Positions 26,405-36,243 of a stretch of 64,000 nt of DNA are shown here, piece after piece. The notes under the pieces were generated by a model. That model was not told the origin of the DNA, did no database searches, and saw only the letters and a list, made by a program, of their open reading frames with translations. Every line of letters starts with the position of its first letter. Within the stretch, counting starts at the first letter, position 1. The DNA is from CBFHWU01 sp965659665. GTDB lineage: Bacteria > Bacteroidota > Bacteroidia > Flavobacteriales > Flavobacteriaceae. Made by a program: the position numbers and the translations under genes. The stretch covers positions 62,001-126,000 of the forward strand of contig CBFHWU010000015.1 of assembly GCA_965659665.1 (NCBI GenBank). The letters run 5' to 3'.

Positions 26405-29257
26405 TTACTCATTAATATAACTTGATATGGGCTCACAAGTACACATAAAATTACGATCTCCAAAGGCCTCGTCTACTCTTCTTACACTTGGCCAAAATTT
26501 ATTTTCACTAATAAAATGAAGAGGATAGGCAGCTTCAGAACGTGAATAAGGAAACCTCCAATCATTTGCAGTTACCATTTCCAAAGTATGTGGAGCGTTT
26601 CTTAAAATGTTATTCTTTTGATCTGATGCGGAAGATGTAATTTCAGTTCGTATGGTTATCATTGCTTCACAAAAGCGGTTCAATTCGGCTAAGTTTTCAC
26701 TTTCTGTAGGTTCAATCATCATGGTTCCTGGAACAGGAAAGGACATGGTTGGAGCATGGAATCCATAATCCATAAGTCGTTTTGCAATATCAACGATTTC
26801 AATTCCTTTTTCTTTAAATGGTCGACAATCAATTATAAATTCATGAGCAGCCCGACCTTTTTCCCCTTTAAAAAGTATTTGATAATGTTTTTTAAGCCGG
26901 AATTGAATATAATTAGCATTCAAGATGGCCATTTCAGTTGATTGGGTAAGACCCTTTGCTCCTAACATACGAATATAGGCGTATGAAATTAAACAAGCCA
27001 AAGCAGATCCCCATGGAGCTGCAGAAATTGAGGTGGTACTTAATTTGCCACCAGTGTGAACAAGGGGATGATTCGGCAAAAAAGGGGATAAATGTTGAGC
27101 AACACAAATCGGCCCAACTCCTGGGCCCCCTCCACCATGTGGAATGGCAAAAGTTTTGTGTAGATTTAGGTGACATACATCAGCTCCTATACGAGCAGGA
27201 CTTGTTAGTCCAACTTGTGCGTTCATATTTGCGCCATCCATATAAACCTGACCTCCGCAATGATGTACATGTGAAGTAATGTCAATAATTGAAGACTCAA
27301 ACACCCCGTGCGTAGAGGGATAAGTAATCATTAAGGCAGCAAGCGAATCTTTGTATTTGGTTGCTTTATCACAAAGTTCTTCAAAATTAATATTACCATG
27401 TTTATCGGTCCCTACGACCACCACTTTCATCCCTGCCATCACAGCTGACGCTGGATTTGTGCCATGAGCAGAAGAGGGAATTAAACAAATATTTCGACCT
27501 GCTTCTCCGCGTGATCTATGATAGTCACGAATCATCATCAGGCCAGCATATTCGCCTTGAGCGCCAGAATTAGGTTGGAGTGATGTAGCATAAAAACCAG
27601 TGATTGAATTGAGATATGATTCTAAACGATCCAATACATATCGGTATCCTTGCGCTTGTTCAAGAGGAGCAAAAGGATGTATATTGTTCCATTGAGCAGT
27701 GCTTAAGGAAAGCATTTCGGCAGCGGCATTCAATTTCATGGTACATGACCCCAAGGCTATCATAGAGTGATTTAAGGAAAGGTCTTTTCTTTCCAAGTTT
27801 TTGATATAGCGCATCAGTGCCGTTTCGGAATGATATTCATTGAAAACAGTTTGGTTCATAAATGCTGTTTGACGAATCAACCTTATTGGCAGCTGGCATT
27901 GAGCCTTAATGGGCGCTAAATTTATCGAATGCGGCTGAGATAGCGCGTCAGCAAATAAATTGATAATGTTTTCTAAGTCAGTTTCAGAAGTAACCTCATT
28001 CAATGAAATACTGAGTTGATGATCGGAAATATAATTAAAATTAATGGCACGTTTAAGGGCGAGGTGCTCTATTAATTTTCGATCAAAATCAATATGCAAA
28101 GTATCAAAAAAAAAGGAATTATGTATTTTGATTCCTAATGCTTTGAGTGCTTTGTTAAGTCGAGTTGTTTTATGGTGTATTTGTTGGGCAATATATTGAA
28201 GCCCTTTAGGTCCGTGATATGCCGCATACATCCCAGCCATAACTGCCAAAAGCACTTGAGCGGTACATATATTGGAAGTGGCTCGATCTCTTTTAATATG
28301 TTGTTCTCTTGTTTGCAGAGCCATTCGCAGGGCTCTGTTTGCCGATGCGTCTTGTGTTACACCAATTATACGACCTGGAATATTGCGTTTGTATTCTTCA
28401 CGAGTCGCAAAATAGGCGGCGTGAGGCCCTCCATAACCAAGAGGAATTCCAAAGCGTTGGGTACTACCAACCACCACGTCGGCACCATAATATCCAGGGG
28501 ATTCGAGTACTGCTAAACTCATAAGATCGGCAGCAACGATGGTTTTGATTGCATTTTTTTTGGCATTATTTAAAACTTGGTCTAAAGGACACAAATTTCC
28601 AAACTTGCCAGGGTATTGAATAAAAATCCCAAAGAAAGTATCCTCATACTCAAACTCGGATAAATCACCTACTACCAATTCGATTTGCTGAGGATTGGCC
28701 CTCGTTTGAAGAAGCGCTAAGGTTTGTGGAAGCACGTTTTGGTCCACAAATAAATGCCGTATTGATGCTTTTTTTTGGTTTCGAGTACGGGTAGCAAATA
28801 ATAAGTTCATTGCTTCTGCCGCTGCGGTGCTTTCGTCAAGTAGGGAGGCATTAGCTACCTCCATCCCTGTGAGTTCACAAACCATGGTTTGAAAGTTGAG
28901 TAAGGCTTCTAAACGACCTTGAGCGATTTCAGCTTGATAAGGGGTGTAGGAGGTATACCATCCAGGATTTTCAAAAATATTACGCTGAATAACAGCAGGA
29001 ACAGCGGATTCGTGATATCCCATCCCAATATAACTCTTGAAAACCTGATTTTTCTGTCCAAGATTGTGAAGATGCTTGAGTAGGTCAGGTTCACTCATGG
29101 CTTGGGGTAAATCCAAAGGTTTTTTTAATCGAATATTTTCAGGAATCGCCTCTTGAATTAAATGATCTAAAGAACTTAATCCAAGAGTTTTGAGCATAAA
29201 CTCTTTTTCTGATTCGCGTGGCCCTATATGGCGTTGAGAAAATTGTTCTGTGTCCAA
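26405..29257 (-). CDS. gcvP: Glycine dehydrogenase (decarboxylating), P-protein
   Basis: 950-residue PLP enzyme of the glycine cleavage system: decarboxylates glycine and passes the aminomethyl group to the H-protein lipoyl arm. It is the long fused form, with both homologous halves in one chain. The N-terminal half has FIGMGYHESAVPAVI-like text (SYIGMGYHESAVP), and the C-terminal half carries the PLP lysine in NLHKTFAIPHGGGGPG and the SAHGTNPASAVMAG motif. The length is typical. gcvT and gcvH are not in the window. It forms a single-gene unit here. Confidence 0.97.
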   Translation of the reverse strand: MDTEQFSQRHIGPRESEKEFMLKTLGLSSLDHLIQEAIPENIRLKKPLDLPQAMSEPDLLKHLHNLGQKNQVFKSYIGMGYHESAVPAVIQRNIFENPGWYTSYTPYQAEIAQGRLEALLNFQTMVCELTGMEVANASLLDESTAAAEAMNLLFATRTRNQKKASIRHLFVDQNVLPQTLALLQTRANPQQIELVVGDLSEFEYEDTFFGIFIQYPGKFGNLCPLDQVLNNAKKNAIKTIVAADLMSLAVLESPGYYGADVVVGSTQRFGIPLGYGGPHAAYFATREEYKRNIPGRIIGVTQDASANRALRMALQTREQHIKRDRATSNICTAQVLLAVMAGMYAAYHGPKGLQYIAQQIHHKTTRLNKALKALGIKIHNSFFFDTLHIDFDRKLIEHLALKRAINFNYISDHQLSISLNEVTSETDLENIINLFADALSQPHSINLAPIKAQCQLPIRLIRQTAFMNQTVFNEYHSETALMRYIKNLERKDLSLNHSMIALGSCTMKLNAAAEMLSLSTAQWNNIHPFAPLEQAQGYRYVLDRLESYLNSITGFYATSLQPNSGAQGEYAGLMMIRDYHRSRGEAGRNICLIPSSAHGTNPASAVMAGMKVVVVGTDKHGNINFEELCDKATKYKDSLAALMITYPSTHGVFESSIIDITSHVHHCGGQVYMDGANMNAQVGLTSPARIGADVCHLNLHKTFAIPHGGGGPGVGPICVAQHLSPFLPNHPLVHTGGKLSTTSISAAPWGSALACLISYAYIRMLGAKGLTQSTEMAILNANYIQFRLKKHYQILFKGEKGRAAHEFIIDCRPFKEKGIEIVDIAKRLMDYGFHAPTMSFPVPGTMMIEPTESENLAELNRFCEAMITIRTEITSSASDQKNNILRNAPHTLEMVTANDWRFPYSRSEAAYPLHFISENKFWPSVRRVDEAFGDRNFMCTCEPISSYINE

Positions 29258-29373
29258 AAGTTTAATTTTAGTTGCTAAAATAATACTTAAATAATGTTAT
29301 ATTTTTAATATTTTATGAAGTATTTAACAAAGTTTTTAACTTATATAGCGCATATCTTCTACTTTAATTATTT

Positions 29374-30156
29374 TTGAAAGTGTCTTTTTTATCACTAGTG
29401 TTTACTTATTATCTTAAAGCCAGCATTCATGTAGGATTGGCTATAGTTGGTTTGTTGGGAGTTTGGGTATTAAAACTAGAAATTTCTATATCCTATTCTT
29501 TGTTTTTATTTGTTTTTTCAGCAACAATCTTCTCTTATAATTTGATCAAACATTCAAGAGCAATATTGCGATCTGACAAGGTAATTATGGGCGTAAATTT
29601 GTGTTGTATGGTCGGATTAATTGCTAGTTTTCATTCGCTTGATATTAAAACACAAGTGGTTTCAGTTTGCACGGGAGCAATTACGTTATTTTATTCTTAT
29701 CCTTTTGGAAGTCAAGTGTTAAGTTTTAGAGATCGATCAGGGATAAAAATATTTATTGTATCGTTATGTTGGTCCTTAGTCGCTTTCGTTTTACCTATTC
29801 TTGAATCTGATCGAGAATGGAATTTGATTTACCTTTTTTTATTTATTCAATGTTTCCTATGGGTGTTGGTTACTACCCTTCCTTTTGAAATTCGTGACCT
29901 TTCAATCGACGCTAATACGATTCAAACCGTTCCCCAAAAATGGGGAATTTCAAAGACTAAAAAAATTGGATTTTTTTTAATGGTTATTTTTACAGCTTTA
30001 GGGAAATTTTTATTTGTGGATATTGTAATAGCTGTTGGTGTGGTTTTTTTCGTTTGGAAAAGTCAAGAACATCAATCGAAATATTATGCAAGCTTTTGGG
30101 TAGAGTCACTTCCTATACTTTGGTTGGGACTAACGCTTATGGATGTAAAGCTTTAG
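29374..30156 (+). CDS. Polytopic inner-membrane protein of unknown function (UbiA-like topology)
   Basis: 260 residues with about seven or eight predicted membrane helices covering most of the chain. No UbiA prenyltransferase motif (NDxxD) is clear; in the middle, RDLSIDANTIQTVPQKWG follows a helix as the second Asp-rich loop (FEIRD) does in UbiA enzymes, so a distant relation is possible. The start is TTG 29374 (no ATG nearby). Flavobacteria commonly carry such a gene near purEK. Its last 20 bases overlap the convergent purE gene, so the 3' end is constrained in both frames. Confidence 0.65.
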   Translation: MKVSFLSLVFTYYLKASIHVGLAIVGLLGVWVLKLEISISYSLFLFVFSATIFSYNLIKHSRAILRSDKVIMGVNLCCMVGLIASFHSLDIKTQVVSVCTGAITLFYSYPFGSQVLSFRDRSGIKIFIVSLCWSLVAFVLPILESDREWNLIYLFLFIQCFLWVLVTTLPFEIRDLSIDANTIQTVPQKWGISKTKKIGFFLMVIFTALGKFLFVDIVIAVGVVFFVWKSQEHQSKYYASFWVESLPILWLGLTLMDVKL

Positions 30157-30619
30157 AGGATTCTAATACCTTAATTTTCAATTGTTCTTTATAGGCAATA
30201 ATTTTCTGTTGTATATCCCGATTTTGAACTGCCAAAATTTGAGCAGCTAGGATTCCTGCATTTTCGGCTCCGTTGAGGGCAACTGTTGCTACAGGTACTC
30301 CTGCGGGCATTTGTAAAATAGAAAGTACCGAATCCCAACCATCTATTGAATTTTGTGATTTGATTGGCACACCAATTACGGGTAATGGACTTAAGGAAGC
30401 AATCATTCCGGGTAAGTGAGCAGCACCTCCAGCACCAGCAATAATAACGGCGATATCTCGCTGATGTGCTTTTTGACCGTATTCCATCATTTTTAAGGGG
30501 GTACGATGAGCTGAAACAATATCTACTTCGGTTGTTACTTCCAAAGAGTGTAATAAATCGATTGCCTTTTGCATGGTGGGTAAGTCTGATTTACTCCCCA
30601 TAATGATTCCTACTTTCAT
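30137..30619 (-). CDS. purE: N5-carboxyaminoimidazole ribonucleotide mutase PurE
   Basis: 160-residue class I PurE, which converts N5-CAIR to CAIR in purine synthesis. Motifs: GSKSDLPTM (8-16), SAHRTP (40-45, catalytic His) and GAGGAAHLPGM. The length is standard. The gene is one base downstream of purK, whose product supplies its substrate, forming a purKE operon. Confidence 0.97.
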   Translation of the reverse strand: MKVGIIMGSKSDLPTMQKAIDLLHSLEVTTEVDIVSAHRTPLKMMEYGQKAHQRDIAVIIAGAGGAAHLPGMIASLSPLPVIGVPIKSQNSIDGWDSVLSILQMPAGVPVATVALNGAENAGILAAQILAVQNRDIQQKIIAYKEQLKIKVLESSKALHP

Positions 30620-30620
30620 A

Positions 30621-31772
30621 TTATTGCGCTATTACGTGAATATTTTTCTTTAATTGTTTTGCTTGTTTTTTGATCGATTCAAGTGAGTCTCCAACAAGTG
30701 TAATATGTCCCATTTTCCGCATAGGTCGAGTTTGTTTTTTGCCATAAATATGAATTTGAGCATTGGAAGTATTTAATGCTTGTTCTATATTTTGATATTT
30801 TACATTTCCCTGATGATCTAAGCCTCCTACCAAATTTAGCATGATAGTGGCACTTTTAAATGTAGGGTCACTTAAAGGCATGTTTAAAATAGAACGGAGG
30901 TGTTGTTCAAATTGAGATACGTTTGCCCCTTCCATACTTAGGTGTCCGCTATTATGAGGTCTTGGAGCGACTTCATTTACCAACAGCTTGTTGTTATGAT
31001 CTAAAAAAAGCTCAACTGCTAAGAGTCCCACATGATCGAATGCTTTTGCAACCTCATGAGCTAATGAAATCGCTTGTAGTTCCAAATCTTTGGACAGAGA
31101 GGAGGGATAAAAAACAAACTCCACTTGATTGGCCACTGAATGAAACTCCATTTCAACAGCCGGATAACATGCCGATTCCCCCTCTGGGGTACGAGCTACA
31201 ACCACTGAAATTTCTTTTTGAATAGGAACTAAATGTTCAATAAGGCAGGGAGCATCCGGAAGAAAAGCAATATCATCAATATTGTTTAGTTTTTTTACCC
31301 CAAAACCGTCATATCCAAACTTTGCAATCTTCCATATACACGGAAAAGACAAACGAGCATTTGACAGTTCTTTTTTATTGGGAAAAGACTGGAAACTGGC
31401 AGTCGGTATACGGTTTTTTTGGTACGCTTTTTTTTGTTCTATTTTATCTTGAATAGTGGATAACGTGTGAGGTTTGGGATATACTTTAACTCCTTGTGAT
31501 TGTAAGGTTATCAGAGCATCAATATTTACGTGTTCAATTTCTATGGTGAGTAGGTCGACGTGTTGACCAAACTTCAAAACCGTTTGATAGTCCATCAAAT
31601 CACCTTGAACAAAACGATCACATGCTAATCGAGCAGGTGCTTGATTAGAGGGATCTAGCACATGGGTACGAATATCCCATTGTTGAGTTTTGGTCAGTAA
31701 CATTTTGCCTAACTGCCCTCCTCCAAGTATCCCAAGGGTAAAATTTGTTGAGAATGGGTTTGTCATCTTCAT
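30621..31772 (-). CDS. purK: N5-carboxyaminoimidazole ribonucleotide synthase PurK
   Basis: ATP-grasp enzyme that carboxylates AIR with bicarbonate and ATP. It has LGILGGGQLGKML at the N-terminus, IWKIAKFGYDGFGVKK for the grasp loop, VVARTPEGE and ELFLDHNNKLLVNEVAPRPHNSGH. I take the start at ATG 31770-31772 (MKMTNPFSTN); ATG 31766 is equally possible and the frame extends to 31826 without a better site. 384 residues is normal. It is divergent from adk, and both promoters lie within about 70 bases. Confidence 0.96.
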   Translation of the reverse strand: MKMTNPFSTNFTLGILGGGQLGKMLLTKTQQWDIRTHVLDPSNQAPARLACDRFVQGDLMDYQTVLKFGQHVDLLTIEIEHVNIDALITLQSQGVKVYPKPHTLSTIQDKIEQKKAYQKNRIPTASFQSFPNKKELSNARLSFPCIWKIAKFGYDGFGVKKLNNIDDIAFLPDAPCLIEHLVPIQKEISVVVARTPEGESACYPAVEMEFHSVANQVEFVFYPSSLSKDLELQAISLAHEVAKAFDHVGLLAVELFLDHNNKLLVNEVAPRPHNSGHLSMEGANVSQFEQHLRSILNMPLSDPTFKSATIMLNLVGGLDHQGNVKYQNIEQALNTSNAQIHIYGKKQTRPMRKMGHITLVGDSLESIKKQAKQLKKNIHVIAQ

Positions 31773-31791
31773 TATACAAAAATACATATAA

Positions 31792-31823
31792 TTGAATGAT
31801 CCACTTGAAAAAGAATATCTTTG
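31792..31823 (+). promoter_or_regulatory. adk promoter
   Basis: TTG at 31792-31794, a 21-base spacer and TATCTTTG at 31816-31823 match the Bacteroidota promoter. The box ends 19 bases before the adk ATG at 31843. Confidence 0.6.
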
Positions 31824-31842
31824 CAAATAAAATACTGTTCAG

Positions 31843-32415
31843 ATGAAAAATATTATTCTCTTTGGCAAGCCAGGAGCAGGGAAAGGTACTCAGGCTACTT
31901 TTTTAAAAGACACTTTCCAGTTTGCTCATATTTCAACTGGAGATGTATTTAGAAGTAATATCAAAAACAACACTTCATTGGGAATTTTAGCAAAGTCATT
32001 TATGGATAAAGGGGATTTGGTTCCGGATTCGGTAACCATCGACATGTTAAAGGCAGAAGTCGACGCTTCTCCCGATGTAAAGGGTTTTATTTTTGATGGA
32101 TTTCCACGAACCAAGGCACAAGCTAAAGCATTGGATCAATTTTTAACCACCAAAAACATGAGTATTTCAGCTACTATTGCTCTTGATGCTGATGATGATG
32201 TGTTGGTTGAGCGATTATTAAACCGAGGTAAAGATAGTGGTCGAATTGACGATCAAGACGAAATTAAAATTAGAAATCGTTTTCAAGAATACAACGAAAA
32301 AACAGCCCCACTTATTTCATTCTATGAAAACCAAAACAAACTGCATCGACTCGATGGGGTCGGCACAGTTGAGGATATTACCCATAGACTTGTTGCGATA
32401 ATCGAAAAATTATAG
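31843..32415 (+). CDS. adk: Adenylate kinase
   Basis: 190-residue AMP kinase: Walker A GKPGAGKGTQ (6-15), the AMP site DGFPRT near 84-89, and a short lid (VERLLNRGKDSGRIDD) of the small non-zinc type. Short adenylate kinases of 190 residues are usual in Bacteroidota. obgE starts 3 bases downstream. In many relatives hpt (hypoxanthine phosphoribosyltransferase) precedes adk, but it is absent here; purK is divergent instead. Confidence 0.97.
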   Translation: MKNIILFGKPGAGKGTQATFLKDTFQFAHISTGDVFRSNIKNNTSLGILAKSFMDKGDLVPDSVTIDMLKAEVDASPDVKGFIFDGFPRTKAQAKALDQFLTTKNMSISATIALDADDDVLVERLLNRGKDSGRIDDQDEIKIRNRFQEYNEKTAPLISFYENQNKLHRLDGVGTVEDITHRLVAIIEKL

Positions 32416-32418
32416 TCA

Positions 32419-33420
32419 ATGACGGAAGGTAATTTTGTCGATTTTGTGAAGATTCATGTCCATTCTGGAAAAGGGGGTAGAGGATCATCACACCTACATC
32501 GTGAAAAATACGTTCCAAAAGGAGGACCTGATGGAGGAGACGGTGGCAGAGGAGGACATATTATCCTACAAGGCGATAAAAACTTATGGACACTCCTTAA
32601 CTTCAAATTCAAACGTCATTTTAAAGCTGGACATGGAGGAGATGGGAGTAAAAACCGTAGTTCGGGTGCTGATGGTGAAGATATGATCATAAAGGTACCC
32701 ATCGGAACCGAGGTGTTAAATTCCGATACTGGTGAACGAATCATTGAAATTATTGACGAAAAAAAAATATTGATTGTCTCCGGAGGTAGGGGAGGAAGAG
32801 GAAACTGGCATTTTAAAAGCCCAACAAATCAAACTCCAAGATATGCTCAACCTGGAGTTGAAGGAATTGAAAAAAATCTTACCTTGGAACTCAAACTTTT
32901 GGCGGATGTAGGTTTAGTTGGATTTCCTAATGTTGGAAAATCTACTCTCCTTGCGGCATTAAGTGCGGCAAAACCTAAAATTGCAGATTATGAGTTTACC
33001 ACCCTGAAGCCCAATTTAGGAATGGTAAAATACCGTGATTTTCGCTCCTTTGTAATGGCTGATATTCCTGGAATTATCGAAGGAGCTGCAGAAGGAAAAG
33101 GGTTAGGACATTATTTTTTAAGACATATCGAACGCAATTCAGTTTTATTGTATTTGATTCCTGCTGATGCCAAAGATATTTTCCATCAATTTAATATTCT
33201 TAAAGACGAATTAAGAAGATTTAATCCGCAAATGCTCGATAAACGTTTTGTGGTTGCAATTTCAAAATCTGACCTTTTAGATGATGAGTTACAAGATGCT
33301 ATTAGTACAGAAATCCATCCCCATTTTGTGGATGTTAACATTGTTTTTATTTCTTCGGTAGCGCAAAAAGGGTTAGATTTATTAAAAGACTTATTGTGGG
33401 ATCAGCTCCAAGCACAATAA
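32419..33420 (+). CDS. obgE: GTPase ObgE/CgtA
   Basis: 333-residue ribosome-associated GTPase. The glycine-rich Obg fold covers residues about 1-158 (KGGPDGGDGGRGG at 34-46), then the G domain with G1 GFPNVGKST (168-176), G3 DIPGIIEGA and a SKSD motif for guanine near residue 280. The C-terminal OCT domain of some Obg proteins is missing, as in most Bacteroidota. It takes part in 50S assembly and stress response. It follows adk by 3 bases and is followed by a 175-base gap. Confidence 0.97.
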   Translation: MTEGNFVDFVKIHVHSGKGGRGSSHLHREKYVPKGGPDGGDGGRGGHIILQGDKNLWTLLNFKFKRHFKAGHGGDGSKNRSSGADGEDMIIKVPIGTEVLNSDTGERIIEIIDEKKILIVSGGRGGRGNWHFKSPTNQTPRYAQPGVEGIEKNLTLELKLLADVGLVGFPNVGKSTLLAALSAAKPKIADYEFTTLKPNLGMVKYRDFRSFVMADIPGIIEGAAEGKGLGHYFLRHIERNSVLLYLIPADAKDIFHQFNILKDELRRFNPQMLDKRFVVAISKSDLLDDELQDAISTEIHPHFVDVNIVFISSVAQKGLDLLKDLLWDQLQAQ

Positions 33421-33595
33421 CGACTTGCTTCCCTTTAGATATCTATTTTAGATTTGTAAATTCCCAAAAACTGAAAGAGGTTATCAGCCAATCGATTTGC
33501 TGTTATAACGCCTAAATTGTTGTCCAAACTTCAAAAACCTTGACTTAAAAGTGAGATCGTTTTGTTATATTACCACACATTAAAAGTTATCCTAA

Positions 33596-34957
33596 ATGAA
33601 GTATCATTTTATAGCAATTGGAGGAAGTGCCATGCACAATTTAGCTTTGGAATTACACCGCCATGGACATATTGTTTCAGGATCTGATGATGTCATTTAT
33701 GAGCCCTCTAAATCCAGATTGAAAGAGGCTGGTATCTTACCATTTGAAATGGGGTGGTTTACAAATAGAATTACAAAAGATATAGATGCCGTGATTCTTG
33801 GCATGCATGCTAAAGCTGATAATCCTGAACTATTGATAGCCCAAGAATTACAGATACAAATATTTTCATACCCTGAATTTTTGTTTGAGTCCGCTAAAGA
33901 TAAAACACGTGTAGTGATTGGTGGTAGTCATGGAAAAACCACAATTACAGCCATGGTACTACATGTTTTAAACGCAATGAATATTGACACCGATTTTATG
34001 GTTGGAGCTCAATTAGAAGGATTTGATAATATGGTTTCTTTATCCAAAAATAATGAGTTTATTCTTTTAGAAGGCGATGAATATCTTACCTCTCCTTTGG
34101 ATTTGACCCCCAAGTTTCATTGGTACCAACCAAATATTGCACTTCTTACGGGTTTAGCATGGGATCACATAAATGTTTTTCCAACCTTTGAGCAGTACAT
34201 TGCACAATTTAAAATTTTTATAAAAACCATTTCACTTGGCGGTGTATTAATTTATAATGAAGATGACCCCTTGTTGAATGATTTAGTAGCTAGTATTGAA
34301 CATCCGATACGAAAGATTCCTTACCGTTTACCTGATTACACCCTACATGATGGGGTGTGTATGATTGAAACAGATGAAGGAAAAATACCACTTCAAATTT
34401 TTGGTCAACACAACTTGAGTAATGTAGCTGGAGCCAAGTGGATTTGTCAGCAAATGAGGATTGATGAACCTGATTTTTATGAATCCATCACCAGTTTTAA
34501 AGGAGCATCAAAACGTTTAGAATTACTTTGGAAAAATTCACAATCAGTGGCTTACAAAGACTTTGCACATGCTCCTAGTAAAGTGGTAGCTAGTACGTTA
34601 GCTGTCAGAGAACAATACCCAAGTTACCAATTAGTAGCTTGTCTTGAATTACATACCTTTAGTAGTTTAAATCCCAAGTTTATTAAAGAATACAAAAATA
34701 GTCTGATTAATGCTGATATTGCGGTAGTTTTTTATGATCATGAAGCTTTACAGTTAAAGGAGATGTCCACCATATCCGCCGATGAAATCAAAGAAGCTTT
34801 TGATGCCCCAAATTTATTTGTATTTACGAGGACTATTTCCCTTCAAGAATGGTTGTTTCATTTATCATTACCCTCTTTGGCTTTATTACTGATGAGTTCT
34901 GGAAATTATGGAGGCCTAAATTTTCATCAACTTCAGCGTCATTTTAACAACTTATGA
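33596..34957 (+). CDS. mpl: Mpl-like Mur ligase (UDP-MurNAc:L-Ala-gamma-D-Glu-mDAP ligase type)
   Basis: 453-residue Mur ligase, closest in pattern to murein peptide ligase Mpl, which recycles the tripeptide by attaching it to UDP-MurNAc. The N-terminal Rossmann domain is HFIAIGGSAMHNLALEL, then VVIGGSHGKTTITAMV for ATP, LLEGDEYLTSP, LAWDHINVFPT, and the C-terminal domain starts after GQHNLSNVAGA, with YKDFAHAPSKV in place of the DYAHxP motif. The C-terminal catalytic aspartate positions are conserved enough to be active. It heads a three-gene operon (4-base ATGA overlap with the next gene). MurC is an alternative but that enzyme is usually in the dcw cluster. Confidence 0.82.
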   Translation: MKYHFIAIGGSAMHNLALELHRHGHIVSGSDDVIYEPSKSRLKEAGILPFEMGWFTNRITKDIDAVILGMHAKADNPELLIAQELQIQIFSYPEFLFESAKDKTRVVIGGSHGKTTITAMVLHVLNAMNIDTDFMVGAQLEGFDNMVSLSKNNEFILLEGDEYLTSPLDLTPKFHWYQPNIALLTGLAWDHINVFPTFEQYIAQFKIFIKTISLGGVLIYNEDDPLLNDLVASIEHPIRKIPYRLPDYTLHDGVCMIETDEGKIPLQIFGQHNLSNVAGAKWICQQMRIDEPDFYESITSFKGASKRLELLWKNSQSVAYKDFAHAPSKVVASTLAVREQYPSYQLVACLELHTFSSLNPKFIKEYKNSLINADIAVVFYDHEALQLKEMSTISADEIKEAFDAPNLFVFTRTISLQEWLFHLSLPSLALLLMSSGNYGGLNFHQLQRHFNNL

Positions 34958-36243
34958 TACTCATTTACACCCATCAACCCACTTCCAGGGTACGCTATAT
35001 ATTTCAACATTTTTTTAAGAGTTACACCTATCATTCAGTATCATTTACGGATACTTTAGACACCTTTATTGCTCATTCCGGACCTAAGATGTCCTATACG
35101 TTTCAGCCCTTAGGAAATGAGTTTTTTATCCAAGCACATCCTTTTTTATTTCAACAAGGATTAGAACAAATAGAAATTGAAATAGAATATTGGGAGGATT
35201 GTCCTGCTTTTTTTAAGTGTACAGAACCCAGTCATTTACCTTTTGATATTTTTGCTGCTAGTTTTTATATGTTGAGCCGATATGAAGAATATTTACCTCA
35301 TATAAAAGATAAATGGGGGAGATTTGTGGGAAAACAAAGTTTAGCTGGAAAAAACAATTTTCTGGAAATTCCTGTGGTTGATATATGGATGGAACGTTTT
35401 TTTAGTTCTTTTAATTCTTTTTTTAAGGAAATAGAATTAAAAAAATCTAATTTTCAATTTCAAACAGTTATGGAAGTTCCCGAGGCCTATGCTTATTTAT
35501 GCAAAAGCATACTCCGTTCTGCTGTTGAGCTTTTTCTTGATTTTTTTAGGTTTCGATTTTCATCAATCTTTGATCGGTTTTCGGTATTATTTGGATTCCA
35601 AAAAGATCCTTTTGAAGTTTTTGATGAATGGATATTTTTACATCGTAAACTCCAACTTTCAACCACCCTGTTATTTTTGATGTCAAATCCAAGTGAAATG
35701 GATCGAAACATCAGTATTTTTAATACGAGATTCAAACAAAAAATAAAATCTATTTCTGATTATGTTCGCGTATCGTTATTAGCCTCTTTTCAATCAAACA
35801 AAAATCACGCAGAAATCTTTATTGAACAACAACGATTACAACAATTAACGCACAAGCCTACCAGCGATATTCGACAACATTTTGGTGTTATTCAATTTCC
35901 TGACTCATTTAGAGAATTTGCTGCAAAGGGTTTCCAACGAGACTTTTCTCTTCATTTTTATGACTGCATTGGATTTCGAGCAGGAACGATTACACCTTTT
36001 TACTTTTACGATATAGGTCAAGAACAAAAAACACCACTTGAATTGACCCCGATCGGGATTTATCACAAAGTACTTTCAGCTCAATTTTCTATCCGTAAAG
36101 CGCGAAGATGTTTAGAAGCTAATATTGCTCTTCACAAGCGATTAGGTATCCCTTTTACCTTACTTGTTTCTAACTCTTTTATGGATAATCGTAAACCTTG
36201 GAACGCTATGATAACTAAATGTATAAAATCACATGCTCAATAA
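34954..36243 (+). CDS. DUF7033-type (polysaccharide-deacetylase-like) protein
   Basis: 429 residues with no signal peptide. The N-terminal part has the conserved segment YHSVSFTDTL then QIEIEIEYWEDCPAFFKC and DIFAASFYMLSRYEEY, characteristic of the DUF7033/polysaccharide deacetylase proteins of Flavobacteria. The middle region is a poorly conserved part with several Phe-rich helices. The C-terminal part, QFSIRKARRCLEAN, belongs to the deacetylase-like barrel; however, the usual D-D of an NodB domain is not obvious, so activity is unsure. The gene overlaps Mpl (ATGA) and the next HAD gene by 11 bases, a tight operon. Confidence 0.75.
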   Translation: MILIYTHQPTSRVRYIFQHFFKSYTYHSVSFTDTLDTFIAHSGPKMSYTFQPLGNEFFIQAHPFLFQQGLEQIEIEIEYWEDCPAFFKCTEPSHLPFDIFAASFYMLSRYEEYLPHIKDKWGRFVGKQSLAGKNNFLEIPVVDIWMERFFSSFNSFFKEIELKKSNFQFQTVMEVPEAYAYLCKSILRSAVELFLDFFRFRFSSIFDRFSVLFGFQKDPFEVFDEWIFLHRKLQLSTTLLFLMSNPSEMDRNISIFNTRFKQKIKSISDYVRVSLLASFQSNKNHAEIFIEQQRLQQLTHKPTSDIRQHFGVIQFPDSFREFAAKGFQRDFSLHFYDCIGFRAGTITPFYFYDIGQEQKTPLELTPIGIYHKVLSAQFSIRKARRCLEANIALHKRLGIPFTLLVSNSFMDNRKPWNAMITKCIKSHAQ

